Below are positions 23,712-31,816 of a stretch of 34,428 nt of DNA, one piece after another. This stretch comes from an uncultured Candidatus Saccharibacteria bacterium. GTDB lineage: Bacteria; Patescibacteriota; Saccharimonadia; Saccharimonadales; Saccharimonadaceae. A program made the translations under genes and the position numbers. Location of the stretch: assembly GCA_948944455.1 (NCBI GenBank), contig CARBES010000008.1:1-34428 (forward strand), given 5' to 3'. Position 1 is the first letter of the stretch. Every line of letters begins with the position of its first letter. Below the pieces are notes generated by a model. That model worked only from the letters and a program-made list of their open reading frames with translations. It had not been told where the DNA came from and made no database searches.

Positions 23712-23745
23712 TAGCCATATAGAGTAATATCAAGGGAGGATGAAG
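23712..23745. repeat. Solo end of a cassette element (remnant G)
   Basis: Only the right outer terminus survives: tagccatatagagtaatatc and agggaggatgaag. It has the 'atatag' subtype of the repeat, also present in C-left and D-right. The variable part, SLRCL-coding piece and dyad are gone. Confidence 0.8.
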
Positions 23746-23774
23746 AAGGTGGTTATTCGTCGCTAAAATAAAAG

Positions 23775-23803
23775 TTGACATGAGCGAAACGAAGCGATAG
23801 AAT
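23775..23803 (+). promoter_or_regulatory. Consensus promoter of the surface protein gene at 23844
   Basis: Perfect TTGACA at 23775-23780, a 17-bp spacer and TAGAAT at 23798-23803. Together with the leader this is the closest to consensus in the window and predicts high, sigma-70-type expression. Confidence 0.75.
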
Positions 23804-23843
23804 GAGAGTAAGGTTTAAAAAATAAAAACAAAAAAGGTCATGT

Positions 23844-24905
23844 ATGAAGAATTTTAAGGAACACAAGGGACAAATTTTGGCGGCGTTGGCTTTAGGTTTA
23901 GCGCTAGGTTTGGCAATGCCGGGTGCGGCTTTTGCTACGGATGGTATGCCGGAGGAGGCTGGTGAGCCGGTGGTGTTGAACATTGAAGCGGCGGAAGATG
24001 GTGCAGATGCACCCGCTGGGGAAACTGACGGCGGCGCAACGGAGCTTTCGGAGGGGGGATCGACAGGCGCTGGAGCGAATGAAGGTGAGGAGGCAATCTC
24101 TCAAGATGTGGCAGAAAATTTGGTTGAGTTGAACAACCGAATTAAAACACGGGAGAGTTTTGCAGATTATCGCAAAGTGGTCGCGATGGTGAAGAATGCA
24201 TCGGTTCTTGAAGGCATGAATATGAAGATCGAAGATTTGGCTGCGATTGATCCGGACTTTAAGTGGGACGAACTTTCACAGGCTGATAAAGAGGCTTTTC
24301 AAGGAAAAACTTTGTTAGAGTTGGTCGAAGCGGTAAAAGCTGATCCGGACTATACTGATAATGCTATGATACAAGAGCTGGTGGCGAAGATTGACGAGGG
24401 AATTGAAGATTTGGCGAGCAATCTACGAACGCAATTAAAAGAGTTCTTCCCAGAAATGCCAGGAATTGATGATATGTCGATGGCACAACTAGTGGGCGCA
24501 GCGAAGACCTATCCGGGCTTTGAGAAATATCAGAAGCTGGCAGCAGCAATGACGACGCTTGATGATGTAAGCAGTAAGTTGGCAGAGGGTGTTGCTTTAA
24601 CTGAAGCCATGGTGAAAACAGCCTATAGAGATAATGAAGGCGAGATGATGAAAGGGTACAACGCGATTGCTTTGGCGGCGCTGGCGATTGATGGTACTGT
24701 AATGGAAGGTTTGATGTCATATGAGCTTCCAGAAACAAGCGTGCCGGGTAACGATAAACCGACTACTCCGGATACAGGTACTCTAGACGCGACGGATGTG
24801 AGCGCGTTGGATATGACTTTGTTGGTGACGATTGCTGCTAGTAGCTTAGCGATGCTGGGCGGGGTGGCTTTGGTGGCGAAGTTGTATCTGTGCCATAAGT
24901 TCTAA
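23844..24905 (+). CDS. Secreted helical surface protein with C-terminal sortase-like anchor
   Basis: A 353-residue protein. Residues 1-30 are a signal peptide ending GAAFA-TD. An acidic, Gly/Glu/Ala-rich segment (about 30-85) leads to a helical domain (about 85-300) with several MxxLV and DDxSMAQL-like helices. The C-terminus has PTTPDTGTLDATD, then a hydrophobic span (LLVTIAASSLAMLGGVALVA) and the basic tail KLYLCHKF. TPDTG plus helix plus positive tail is arranged like an LPxTG sorting signal, but the first residue is Thr, so it may only be a membrane anchor. A consensus promoter and an A-rich leader precede it and a terminator follows, so it is a single-gene transcript, probably abundant. 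Function unknown. Confidence 0.72.
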   Translation: MKNFKEHKGQILAALALGLALGLAMPGAAFATDGMPEEAGEPVVLNIEAAEDGADAPAGETDGGATELSEGGSTGAGANEGEEAISQDVAENLVELNNRIKTRESFADYRKVVAMVKNASVLEGMNMKIEDLAAIDPDFKWDELSQADKEAFQGKTLLELVEAVKADPDYTDNAMIQELVAKIDEGIEDLASNLRTQLKEFFPEMPGIDDMSMAQLVGAAKTYPGFEKYQKLAAAMTTLDDVSSKLAEGVALTEAMVKTAYRDNEGEMMKGYNAIALAALAIDGTVMEGLMSYELPETSVPGNDKPTTPDTGTLDATDVSALDMTLLVTIAASSLAMLGGVALVAKLYLCHKF

Positions 24906-24920
24906 ATTAGAGAATTAATA

Positions 24921-24954
24921 GCCCCGAGGTGTTGCCCCGGGGCTTTAGGTTTTT
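24921..24954 (+). terminator. Intrinsic terminator
   Basis: gccccg/cggggc with an 11-base loop, then a T-rich tail (tttaggttttt), 16 bases after the surface protein stop. Confidence 0.75.
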
Positions 24955-24978
24955 CTGCGGGTTTGTGTCGGAAAAGCC

Positions 24979-25007
24979 TTGATTTATATCGACGTGTAGA
25001 GTATGAT
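24979..25007 (+). promoter_or_regulatory. rpoD promoter, near leaderless
   Basis: TTGATT at 24979-24984, a 17-bp spacer and TATGAT at 25002-25007, eight bases before the ATG. The expected +1 is at or next to the start codon. Confidence 0.65.
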
Positions 25008-25015
25008 ATTATTCA

Positions 25016-25984
25016 ATGGATAATGATGAAGAAATCTTGAACGGGGGCGGATTGTTTGATCCGGGGGAGCCGGGTGCGGACGATTTAGCTTCGGAGGATG
25101 AGCTCTCGGATGAGGAGCTTGCGATTACGGCGGACAACGTTGATGCTTTTGCAGACGATTCGGTCCGGATGTATTTGCGTGAGATTGGTAAGATTCCGTT
25201 GCTTAGCCAAGAAGAAGAGCTTGAGCTAGCGAACCGTGCGATGGCGGGGGATAAGAAGGCGAAGGATAAGCTGGCTGAGGCGAATATGCGGTTGGTAGTT
25301 TCGATTGCAAAGCGGTATGGTGGACGTGGGCTGGATTTTTTGGATTTGATTCAAGAGGGAAATACAGGGCTCTTGCGTGCAGTGGAGAAGTTTGATCCGG
25401 GCAAAGGTTTTAAGTTTTCAACGTACGCGACATGGTGGATTCGCCAGGCGATTACGCGAGCAATTGCGGACCAGGCACGCACGATTCGTATCCCGGTGCA
25501 CATGGTGGAAACAATCAATAAGGTACTCAGAACAACGCGGCGTCTGACGCAGGATTTAAATCGCGAGCCGACCAACCAAGAGATTGCGGAAGCGATGGGA
25601 ATGGAAGTCGACAAGATTGAATATGTAATGCGAATTAAGCAAGATATTGCTTCGCTGGATGCAAGTGTAGGGCGCGATGGCGACGACGAAGAGTCGGTGC
25701 TGGGCGACTTCGTAGAGGATTCAGAGCGCGACTCACCAGAAGATGCGACAGCGAATCAAATCTTGAAAGAGCAGATTGCGGAGATTTTGACGACTTTGAG
25801 CGAGCGCGAACAAAAGATTATCCGGCTACGCTTTGGAATTGGCGGGGGTAGGCCACACACGTTGGAAGAGGTGGGGAATGAGTTTTCGGTGACGCGAGAG
25901 AGGATTCGCCAGATTGAGGCGAAGGCGCTTTCGAAATTACGCAAACATAAGCAGACAAAGAAACTGCACGGCTATTTGAGATAG
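25016..25984 (+). CDS. rpoD: Primary sigma factor (sigma-70, RpoD)
   Basis: A 322-residue housekeeping sigma factor. An acidic N-terminus without the full region 1.1 (1-44) is followed by region 1.2 (VRMYLREIGKIPLLSQEEE), region 2 (MRLVVSIAKRYGGRGLDFLD, then the -10 recognition helix STYATWWIRQAITRA), region 3 (IPVHMVETINKV) and region 4 (LEEVGNEFSVTRERIRQIEA, which binds -35). The intact region 4 fits the TTGACA-type boxes found here. The following genes are packed tightly: a pilin gene six bases later, then a lipid kinase and a zeta-like kinase. Confidence 0.97.
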   Translation: MDNDEEILNGGGLFDPGEPGADDLASEDELSDEELAITADNVDAFADDSVRMYLREIGKIPLLSQEEELELANRAMAGDKKAKDKLAEANMRLVVSIAKRYGGRGLDFLDLIQEGNTGLLRAVEKFDPGKGFKFSTYATWWIRQAITRAIADQARTIRIPVHMVETINKVLRTTRRLTQDLNREPTNQEIAEAMGMEVDKIEYVMRIKQDIASLDASVGRDGDDEESVLGDFVEDSERDSPEDATANQILKEQIAEILTTLSEREQKIIRLRFGIGGGRPHTLEEVGNEFSVTRERIRQIEAKALSKLRKHKQTKKLHGYLR

Positions 25985-25990
25985 GAGACG

Positions 25991-26380
25991 ATGATGTTTG
26001 GATTAGGCATGATGGCATGGCGGGTGATGGCAGAAGTGAGTACAAGCATTTTGCCAAGGAATATGTGCATCAAAGAATTATTGTTTTTGATTTTGAAAAT
26101 CTTAGTTTATGGTCTCGGTGCGGCGGCGACGGTGGGTGTAGTGATTGCGGGGATTCAGTATATGACGGCGCGTGATAATGAATCGCAGGTGTCGGCCGCA
26201 AAGACTAGGTTACTTAATATCGTGATTGGTTTAGTGGCTTGGGCGGTAATGTGGACAGTGATGAACTGGCTAATTCCAGGCGGAATGACGCTGGATATGA
26301 ATCAAGGCCATGATGCGTTGTGTGCTGATAGTGGGGCTATGGTGGAAGGCGAAGGTGCGTCGTCTATTTGTCGTCTATAA
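25991..26380 (+). CDS. VirB2/TrbC-like pilin or small membrane protein
   Basis: A 129-residue protein with two hydrophobic segments: LLFLILKILVYGLGAAATVG with its extension (about 29-56), and LNIVIGLVAWAVMWTVMNWL (about 76-98). They are split by a short polar hairpin (YMTARDNESQVSAAKTR). This helix-hairpin-helix layout, with a charged turn and small residues in helix 1, matches the TrbC/VirB2-type pilin-like proteins common in Patescibacteria. The tail after residue 100 has two Cys residues that could be exported. TAGGAG is 3 bases before the ATG pair. It sits in the rpoD transcript; no other secretion genes are here, so a pilus role is only inferred. Confidence 0.6.
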   Translation: MMFGLGMMAWRVMAEVSTSILPRNMCIKELLFLILKILVYGLGAAATVGVVIAGIQYMTARDNESQVSAAKTRLLNIVIGLVAWAVMWTVMNWLIPGGMTLDMNQGHDALCADSGAMVEGEGASSICRL

Positions 26381-27269
26381 TGCGACTTCGTCGCATGCGG
26401 CGGCAGTAAAGAACGAGGTGCTAGAGCCGCTACGTGGTCTGAAGGGCTGGATGGTGGGGAAGTTTGAGGTCAAGGCGCCGACTGTTGATGAGAACGCAGA
26501 AGAGCTGGCAAAGTTGCTGGACGATGGGGATTTGGTGATTTCTGCGGGAGGAGATGGCACGGCGGCGATTGCGACAAATAGCGTAATGTTGTCGGGTAAA
26601 GATGCGACGCTCGGCGTACTCGGATTCGGGAACTTTAACGACATGGCGCGGATGCTGGGGGAGAAGGACGTCATGGAGATCGTACAGAAGTTTGAGGCGG
26701 GGGAAGTAAGCGAAATTTATCCGCTAGAAGTGTTAATTGACGGAAAACATTGGCGTTACGTGCCGTGTTATGCGACGTTTGGGCTATTTGCGGAATCGAC
26801 AGAGGTGTTTGATGAAGCGAAAGTGCGAAAGAAGTTGCGGTCAGGCAAGAAAACGCCAGTTTTTTCGTGGTGGACGTTGGCGAAGTGGTATTTTAGAAAT
26901 CGAAAGAGCCGGACTTTTTTACCGGAGTTTCGGTTGAATGGGGAAAAGATGCCAGCAACGGTGACGGATTATGTTGCGGTGAATGGGACGAGCATGGCGG
27001 GGGTGATGCGTGGCGGGGAATGGTATTTGAATGCAAATGAGTTCGGACGAGCAACGGGGCGGCTGAGGAGTTTTTGGCGATTGTTTAAACTGATGGCGCG
27101 GAGTATTCTTAGGCAGATTCCGGTAATGGTAGTGGAGAGAGATGTTTTGGAGTTTGATAAGCCGGGGGAGTTCGAAGTGCAGGCAGAGGGGGAATATCAG
27201 CGACTTGTGGGAGTGAAAAAAATCGAGGTGAAGAAAGCGGGGCGGAGCATGAAGGTAGTAAAGGCGTAA
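26355..27269 (+). CDS. Diacylglycerol/lipid kinase family protein
   Basis: About 304 residues from a GTG at 26355, overlapping the end of the pilin gene by 26 bases. An ATG at 26310 is in frame but gives an implausible N-terminus before the RRLFVVYNATSS strand. SAGGDGTAAIATNSVM carries the GGDGT phosphate loop, and LGVLGFGNFNDMAR is the family's second glycine loop (normally GTxNDxA). The C-terminal beta domain covers about 130-304. Relatives phosphorylate diacylglycerol, sphingosine or undecaprenol; which applies is unknown. The stop shares one base with the next ATG (taATG), so translation is probably coupled. Confidence 0.82.
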   Translation: MRRLFVVYNATSSHAAAVKNEVLEPLRGLKGWMVGKFEVKAPTVDENAEELAKLLDDGDLVISAGGDGTAAIATNSVMLSGKDATLGVLGFGNFNDMARMLGEKDVMEIVQKFEAGEVSEIYPLEVLIDGKHWRYVPCYATFGLFAESTEVFDEAKVRKKLRSGKKTPVFSWWTLAKWYFRNRKSRTFLPEFRLNGEKMPATVTDYVAVNGTSMAGVMRGGEWYLNANEFGRATGRLRSFWRLFKLMARSILRQIPVMVVERDVLEFDKPGEFEVQAEGEYQRLVGVKKIEVKKAGRSMKVVKA

Positions 27270-28075
27270 TGGATAAGAATGGCGCGATGCTGGAGATATT
27301 AGAGCAGCTGCAGGCGGGTTTCGCGAGCGGGGCATCTGAGAAGTGGCGAGTGAAGCTAGAGGAATATCCACTGATTTTGAAGCGGATTTTGGCAGATTGG
27401 ATAGCGGGAGCGACGAAGGGGAAAAGATTTGTGCGCGTGACGGGGCAATCAGGATCGGGGAAGACGACGCAACTGGTGCCGGCGGCGGAAGCGTGGTACG
27501 AGAAGATGGGAGCGAAGCCGATCTTGGTAACTGCGAGCAAAGTTATAGAGTATCATCCGCATCGGAAGGAAATCATGCAGGAATGTGGCGAAGAAGGACT
27601 GCGGCAGGAAACGGATGGATTTGCGGCAGCGATGATGCTCTTGGTGCTTAGAGCGCTGCTAGCAGAAGGGTATGATATTATTCTGGATTTGGCGTTAGTA
27701 GAGTCGAAGCTGGAGCAGATTTTGATCGGTTGGTTGAAGGAAAATAGCTATAACTTCTGGATGGCGATGATGGTAGTGTCGCCGAAGATAAGCCAGAAAT
27801 GGCTAGAAGGACGAAGCTGGCGACATTCGGAGGTGACGGAAGAGAGATTTCTAGCGGCGACTGAAGGGGCGCTAGGGCTCTATGCGGAGGTCTGCCCAGA
27901 GATGCGAATGGTGATGTGGTCGGCATGGGGAACGGAGCCGATCTATGATGGAAATATGGGCGGGGCGATGGAAGTTTGGCGAGAGACTATTAATAGCAAC
28001 GAGGCGCTAGAAGGGCCGAGCGTGGAAGAGTTGTTGCGCAAGAAAATAGGGTATTTCCGGAAGAAGATTAGCTAA
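27269..28075 (+). CDS. Zeta-toxin-like P-loop kinase
   Basis: A 268-residue protein. A helical N-terminus (1-50) precedes the Walker A motif VTGQSGSGKTTQ (about 58-70) and the zeta-family-like block VIEYHPHRKEIMQECG; GYDIILDLALVE is a Walker B-like strand. Zeta toxins phosphorylate UDP-N-acetylglucosamine and block wall synthesis, and are normally paired with an epsilon antitoxin. No antitoxin-sized partner is adjacent, so it may be a housekeeping or orphan kinase. It is the last gene of the rpoD unit and ends in a 4-base overlap with the convergent dephospho-CoA-kinase-like gene. Confidence 0.7.
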   Translation: MDKNGAMLEILEQLQAGFASGASEKWRVKLEEYPLILKRILADWIAGATKGKRFVRVTGQSGSGKTTQLVPAAEAWYEKMGAKPILVTASKVIEYHPHRKEIMQECGEEGLRQETDGFAAAMMLLVLRALLAEGYDIILDLALVESKLEQILIGWLKENSYNFWMAMMVVSPKISQKWLEGRSWRHSEVTEERFLAATEGALGLYAEVCPEMRMVMWSAWGTEPIYDGNMGGAMEVWRETINSNEALEGPSVEELLRKKIGYFRKKIS

Positions 28076-28641
28076 AAGCCAATCTCAGAGAGGATGGCTT
28101 TGAGGTGGGCGTAAAGGTCATCGAGGGAACCGTCGTTTAAGATGTAATAATCGGCCATGGCGATCGGGGCGCCTTTTTGGAGACGTTCGATTTCGCTGAG
28201 GTCGCGGTCGCGAATTTCGGCGGCAGAGAAGGGACGCTCGGGGCGGCGAGCGAGGCGCTCATAGCGGAGACTCTTAGGAATAACGACGGCGATAGAGGTG
28301 AGCATGCCAGGGAATTCGTGTTTAAAAAGTTTGTACTCGGTCCAAGAATAGAGCCCGTCGAGAACAATGCGTTTTTGACCAGCAGAGATGAGATCTTTGG
28401 CTTCGGCAACGGCTTGACGGCCAACCCAATCGTCGCCTTCAGTATTACGGATCATTTCGCGGAACTCGCCCTGGGTCTCGGGAGTGATTTCGATGCCACG
28501 TTTTTCCATTTCTTTATAAATCATGCCACCAAAGTAGATTTTAGGGATGCCGCGCTTCGTGAGATAGTCGACAACGGAGGATTTACCGCTGCCGCTCATG
28601 CCAAGGATGGCAAGGAGTTTAATGTCTTTGTTGTTTTGCAT
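28072..28641 (-). CDS. Dephospho-CoA kinase-like / AAA_18 P-loop kinase
   Basis: A 189-residue nucleotide kinase. LAILGMSGSGKSSVVDYL is the P-loop, with a YFGGMIYKEMEKRG block. A lid-like region (YERLARRPERPFSAAEIRDR) and a Walker B-like IVLDGLYSWTE follow. The family includes dephospho-CoA kinase and cytidylate- or gluconate-type kinases. The C-terminal ADYYILNDGSLDDLYAHLKA is close to the IxN.g...l pattern of CoaE, but residues for CoA binding are not clear, so no gene symbol is given. The ATG at 28641 follows a TATAAT ten bases upstream; 25 extra upstream codons are not supported. Confidence 0.7.
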   Translation of the reverse strand: MQNNKDIKLLAILGMSGSGKSSVVDYLTKRGIPKIYFGGMIYKEMEKRGIEITPETQGEFREMIRNTEGDDWVGRQAVAEAKDLISAGQKRIVLDGLYSWTEYKLFKHEFPGMLTSIAVVIPKSLRYERLARRPERPFSAAEIRDRDLSEIERLQKGAPIAMADYYILNDGSLDDLYAHLKAILSEIGF

Positions 28642-28651
28642 ATCTGGAACG

Positions 28652-28657
28652 ATTATA
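28652..28657 (-). promoter_or_regulatory. -10 box for the CoaE-like gene
   Basis: TATAAT on the minus strand, ten bases before the ATG, in the 55-bp divergent gap shared with polA. Confidence 0.55.
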
Positions 28658-28682
28658 GCATATTTCGGAGATAGAGGTATGC

Positions 28683-28688
28683 TATAAT
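28683..28688 (+). promoter_or_regulatory. -10 box for polA
   Basis: TATAAT eight bases before the ATG at 28697, without room for a Shine-Dalgarno. Confidence 0.6.
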
Positions 28689-28696
28689 AAAAAGAT

Positions 28697-31186
28697 ATGA
28701 AGCGGCTAGTGATCATCGATGGAAAATCAGTATTTTATCGAGGGTATTATGCAATGGGGGCCTTGTCGTTGAGCGACGGGACGCCGACTGGAGGAGTGTA
28801 TGGCTTCGCGGCGATTGCGATGGAAATTGTACGGCAGCTACAACCGACAAAAGTAGTCGTAGCTTGGGATTCAAGGACTTCAACGGCAAAGCGGAAAGAG
28901 GTCTATAAAGATTACAAGGCTGGGCGGATAAAGCCGGGTGAGGATTTTTATGTGCAGATTCCTTTGCTTGAGGAGCTAGTGCGGGCGTTGGGTTGGGGGT
29001 TCGTCGAGTGTGACCAGTATGAGGCGGACGATATTATTGGAACGCTAGCTTTGCAAGCGGATAAAGAAGGTGATTGGGAAACCTTTATCGTATCTTCAGA
29101 CCTTGATATGTTACAGATTGTGGACGATAATACGCGGATGTACCGGATTTTGAAGGGGTTTTCGCAACTGGAAGAGCTGGATGTGGCGGCAGTGGAAGAA
29201 AAATATGGGATTAAAAAGGCTCAATTTTTGGATTTGAAGTCGCTAAAGGGAGATGCTTCGGATAATATTCCGGGGGTGCCAGGAGTAGGAGAGAAGACGG
29301 CGGTAAAGTTACTAGTGGAATACGGTAGCATGGAGGGGGTTTATGAGAATTTAGACAAGATTACTGGGGCGGTACATAAAAAGCTTGAGGCGGGAGAAGC
29401 GAGCGCGCGGATGTCGTATCAGCTGGCGAAAATTATGACCGATGCTCCAGTAGAGTTAGATGATATGCCGGATTTGGAAGTTGATAAGGATAAAATTGTG
29501 GCGGCGCTGAAAAAGCTAGAATTTCGGTCGCTGATTGGGAAATTCTTGCGGGCGCAGGAAGGAGTCGTAGAAAATGCCTCTGAGGACGCACAGGAGGCTG
29601 ATAGTGGGCTAGAAACCGCTGATAGCTATAGTGATGCGGTTTTTGAAAAAAGCCCCGCAGAAAGTACGAAAAGGGGCCATTTGGAGACCCGTAGGAGTAC
29701 AAAAAAGGCGAAGGCGGCAAAGATGGGGGTTTATGGTCAACAGACCTTAGAGATACCGCAATACCTTGCAGATGGTACTCTGATATCTTGGGATGTGAAG
29801 AACTTGATGCATAAAAATGCTCAGGTGGCAGAAAAATTGCTTAGCGGTGGAAAGTTTTGGGATCTTGGCCAAGGTCGTTTTCTGTTGAATCCGCTGGAGC
29901 GAGAGGTCGAATATGGGGCGGAAGAGGCGGAATATGAGCGTCAGAAGCAAGAATTTGAACAATACCCGGCGCTGTATAAAATATTTACTCAGTTTGACCA
30001 ACCTCTGATCCCGGTGCTTTTCCAGATGGAAGAGCGGGGGATGTTGATCGACCGAGCATATTTTGAAGAATTGAAGCGAGAGTTTACGGCTGAGGTGCGA
30101 GGAATTGAACAAAAAATTTGGTCAATTGCGGGTAAAGAGTTTAACTTGAATTCGCCAGTACAGCTTTCGGAAGTACTGTTTACGCAGTTAGGTTTATCAA
30201 CAAAAGGGATAAAAAAGACGGCGCGGGGCTATTCGACGGGGGTGAAGGAGCTAGATAAACTTGAAGGTCAACACGAAATCGTGGGGATGGTAAAAGAGTA
30301 TCGTGAGGCGGCGAAGCTACTCTCGACCTATATTGCGCCTTTGCCAGAACTAGCTGACAAAGAGGGGCGAGTGCATACGACCTTTAACCAGAATGTGACG
30401 GCGACGGGACGGCTATCTTCTACAAATCCTAATTTGCAAAATATCCCGGTACGGACAGAGGTAGGGCGGCGGATTCGGACGGGATTTATCGCGGCACCAG
30501 GGAAAGTTTTGGTAAGTGCGGATTATTCGCAGTTTGAACTACGCCTTGCGGCGGCACTGGCGGGGGACAAAAATTTAGTGGATGACTTCAATAACGGGGT
30601 AGATATTCACGCAAAGACGGCGAGCGAGGCTTTCAATGTACCGATCGAAGGGGTAACAAAGGCGCAGCGGCGAGCGGCGAAGGTGGTGAACTTTGGGATC
30701 CTGTATGGTATGAGCGTGCGAGGGCTTTCGCAGGCGGCGGATATGGATTATACCGAGGCGAAGAATTTCATTGATAATTATTTTGAACTCCGGCGACCGA
30801 TTAAAGACTATCTCGGTAATGTGCTAGAAAAAGCACGCCATGTTGGCTATGTCGAGACGTTGTTTGGGCGGAGGCGGCCGACGCCGGATGTGCTGTCGAG
30901 CAATTTTATTGTGCGAACAGGGGCAGAACGGGCGGCGCAAAATATGCCAATTCAGGGGACGGAAGCGGACCTGATGAAGCGGGCGATGATTCGGGTGAAT
31001 GAGGTGCTGCCGAAAGGGGCGAATATGACAATGCAGGTACACGACTCGTTGATTGTTGAATGTGATGAAGGAATGGAAACAGAAGTGGGGAATATTTTGA
31101 AGCGAGAAATGGAGAGTGTGGCGCCGGAGCTAAATGTGAGATTGGTGGTAGATGTGACGATAGGGAAGAATTGGGGAGAGTTGTAG
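28697..31186 (+). CDS. polA: DNA polymerase I, lacking a 3'-5' exonuclease domain
   Basis: An 829-residue repair and Okazaki-fragment polymerase. The 5'-nuclease covers about 1-265 (LVIIDGKSVFYRGYYAMG, VVAWDSR, QYEADDIIGTLA, SSDLDMLQIV, KGDASDNIPGVPGVGEKTA). The middle (about 280-420) is short and lacks the DEDD proofreading motifs. The polymerase domain (about 430-829) is complete: motif A VSADYSQFELRLAAALAGD, motif B RRAAKVVNFGILYGMS and motif C MQVHDSLIVE. It is about 100 residues shorter than E. coli PolI, mainly in the exonuclease region. The last codons and stop form one arm of the H3 inverted repeat. Confidence 0.96.
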   Translation: MKRLVIIDGKSVFYRGYYAMGALSLSDGTPTGGVYGFAAIAMEIVRQLQPTKVVVAWDSRTSTAKRKEVYKDYKAGRIKPGEDFYVQIPLLEELVRALGWGFVECDQYEADDIIGTLALQADKEGDWETFIVSSDLDMLQIVDDNTRMYRILKGFSQLEELDVAAVEEKYGIKKAQFLDLKSLKGDASDNIPGVPGVGEKTAVKLLVEYGSMEGVYENLDKITGAVHKKLEAGEASARMSYQLAKIMTDAPVELDDMPDLEVDKDKIVAALKKLEFRSLIGKFLRAQEGVVENASEDAQEADSGLETADSYSDAVFEKSPAESTKRGHLETRRSTKKAKAAKMGVYGQQTLEIPQYLADGTLISWDVKNLMHKNAQVAEKLLSGGKFWDLGQGRFLLNPLEREVEYGAEEAEYERQKQEFEQYPALYKIFTQFDQPLIPVLFQMEERGMLIDRAYFEELKREFTAEVRGIEQKIWSIAGKEFNLNSPVQLSEVLFTQLGLSTKGIKKTARGYSTGVKELDKLEGQHEIVGMVKEYREAAKLLSTYIAPLPELADKEGRVHTTFNQNVTATGRLSSTNPNLQNIPVRTEVGRRIRTGFIAAPGKVLVSADYSQFELRLAAALAGDKNLVDDFNNGVDIHAKTASEAFNVPIEGVTKAQRRAAKVVNFGILYGMSVRGLSQAADMDYTEAKNFIDNYFELRRPIKDYLGNVLEKARHVGYVETLFGRRRPTPDVLSSNFIVRTGAERAAQNMPIQGTEADLMKRAMIRVNEVLPKGANMTMQVHDSLIVECDEGMETEVGNILKREMESVAPELNVRLVVDVTIGKNWGEL

Positions 31187-31364
31187 GGAAAGAAGATATT
31201 AGAATTATCAACATACCGACTTACTAATTCTTTTCTCGAGGCGCGTCGCCGACGCCTGCCGTCGCAGGGTCGTCGCGCTAATTCTCGCCGTAGCTCCGAA
31301 CCCTCTTCGAAAAGAATTAGTAAGTTGATATGTCGATATCAGCGTCTTCTTTCCCTACAACTCT
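31177..31364. repeat. Long hairpin element H3, reaching into polA
   Basis: Outer arms agagttgtagggaaagaaga (31177-31196, the end of polA) and its perfect 20-bp inverse (31345-31364). Inner arms acttactaattcttttc (31219-31235) and its perfect inverse (31309-31325). The middle of the stem is imperfect. The GC-rich head contains cgacg-cctgc-cgtc-gcagg-gtcgtcg. It has the same design as H1 and H2, with a cgtc loop, but different stem sequence. It fills the gap between polA and cassette F; no ORF is seen. Confidence 0.8.
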
Positions 31365-31378
31365 TCATCCTCCCTTGA

Positions 31379-31606
31379 TTACTCTATGGCTAGACAACGG
31401 AGGGACATGCCCCAATAGCGGCTGTATTGATTTGCTGTAAAAACATTTGGATTATCGAAAGCCAACCTAAAGGTGTCCAGTTCTAATTCAGGGTTAGCAG
31501 ATTTTGACCAAAATAATCCTGATGCTAAAGCTCCTAAAATTGTACCGGTCTCATTGTCATAGGCGTTATGCAATACAACATTTAGATACCCGCTGCGGAC
31601 GAAGAA
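31379..31606 (-). pseudogene. Silent C-terminal cassette F-left
   Basis: Starts FFVRSG, has 61 variable residues (the longest copy) with GLFWSKSANPELELDTFRLA, then NQYSRYWGM, ending SLRCLAIE-stop. The FISUMP-like WSxS...F(R/Y)LxF spacing is kept. No expression signals. Confidence 0.8.
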
Positions 31607-31615
31607 AAGTATGTC

Positions 31616-31816
31616 GTCCGCAGCGGAGTTAATAGTACTAATGACGCTAGATTATCGGACTCTGGGTTAAACAACAGTAGCGCCGCTGCTAGCACGAACA
31701 GTATTTCTTATGCATATCGTTTAGGGTTTTGGGATGATAAGCTAGCCACCCTTAAACCTTCTGCCAACCTTTATCGTCATTGGGGTGCCTCCCTCCGTTG
31801 TCTAGCCATAGAGTAA
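31616..31816 (+). pseudogene. Silent C-terminal cassette F-right
   Basis: Frame opens at VRSG without a start codon. The 54 variable residues are identical to cassette E, and it ends SLRCLAIE-stop at 31814-31816. The opposite strand encodes the last part of the GDPD-like ORF. Confidence 0.8.
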
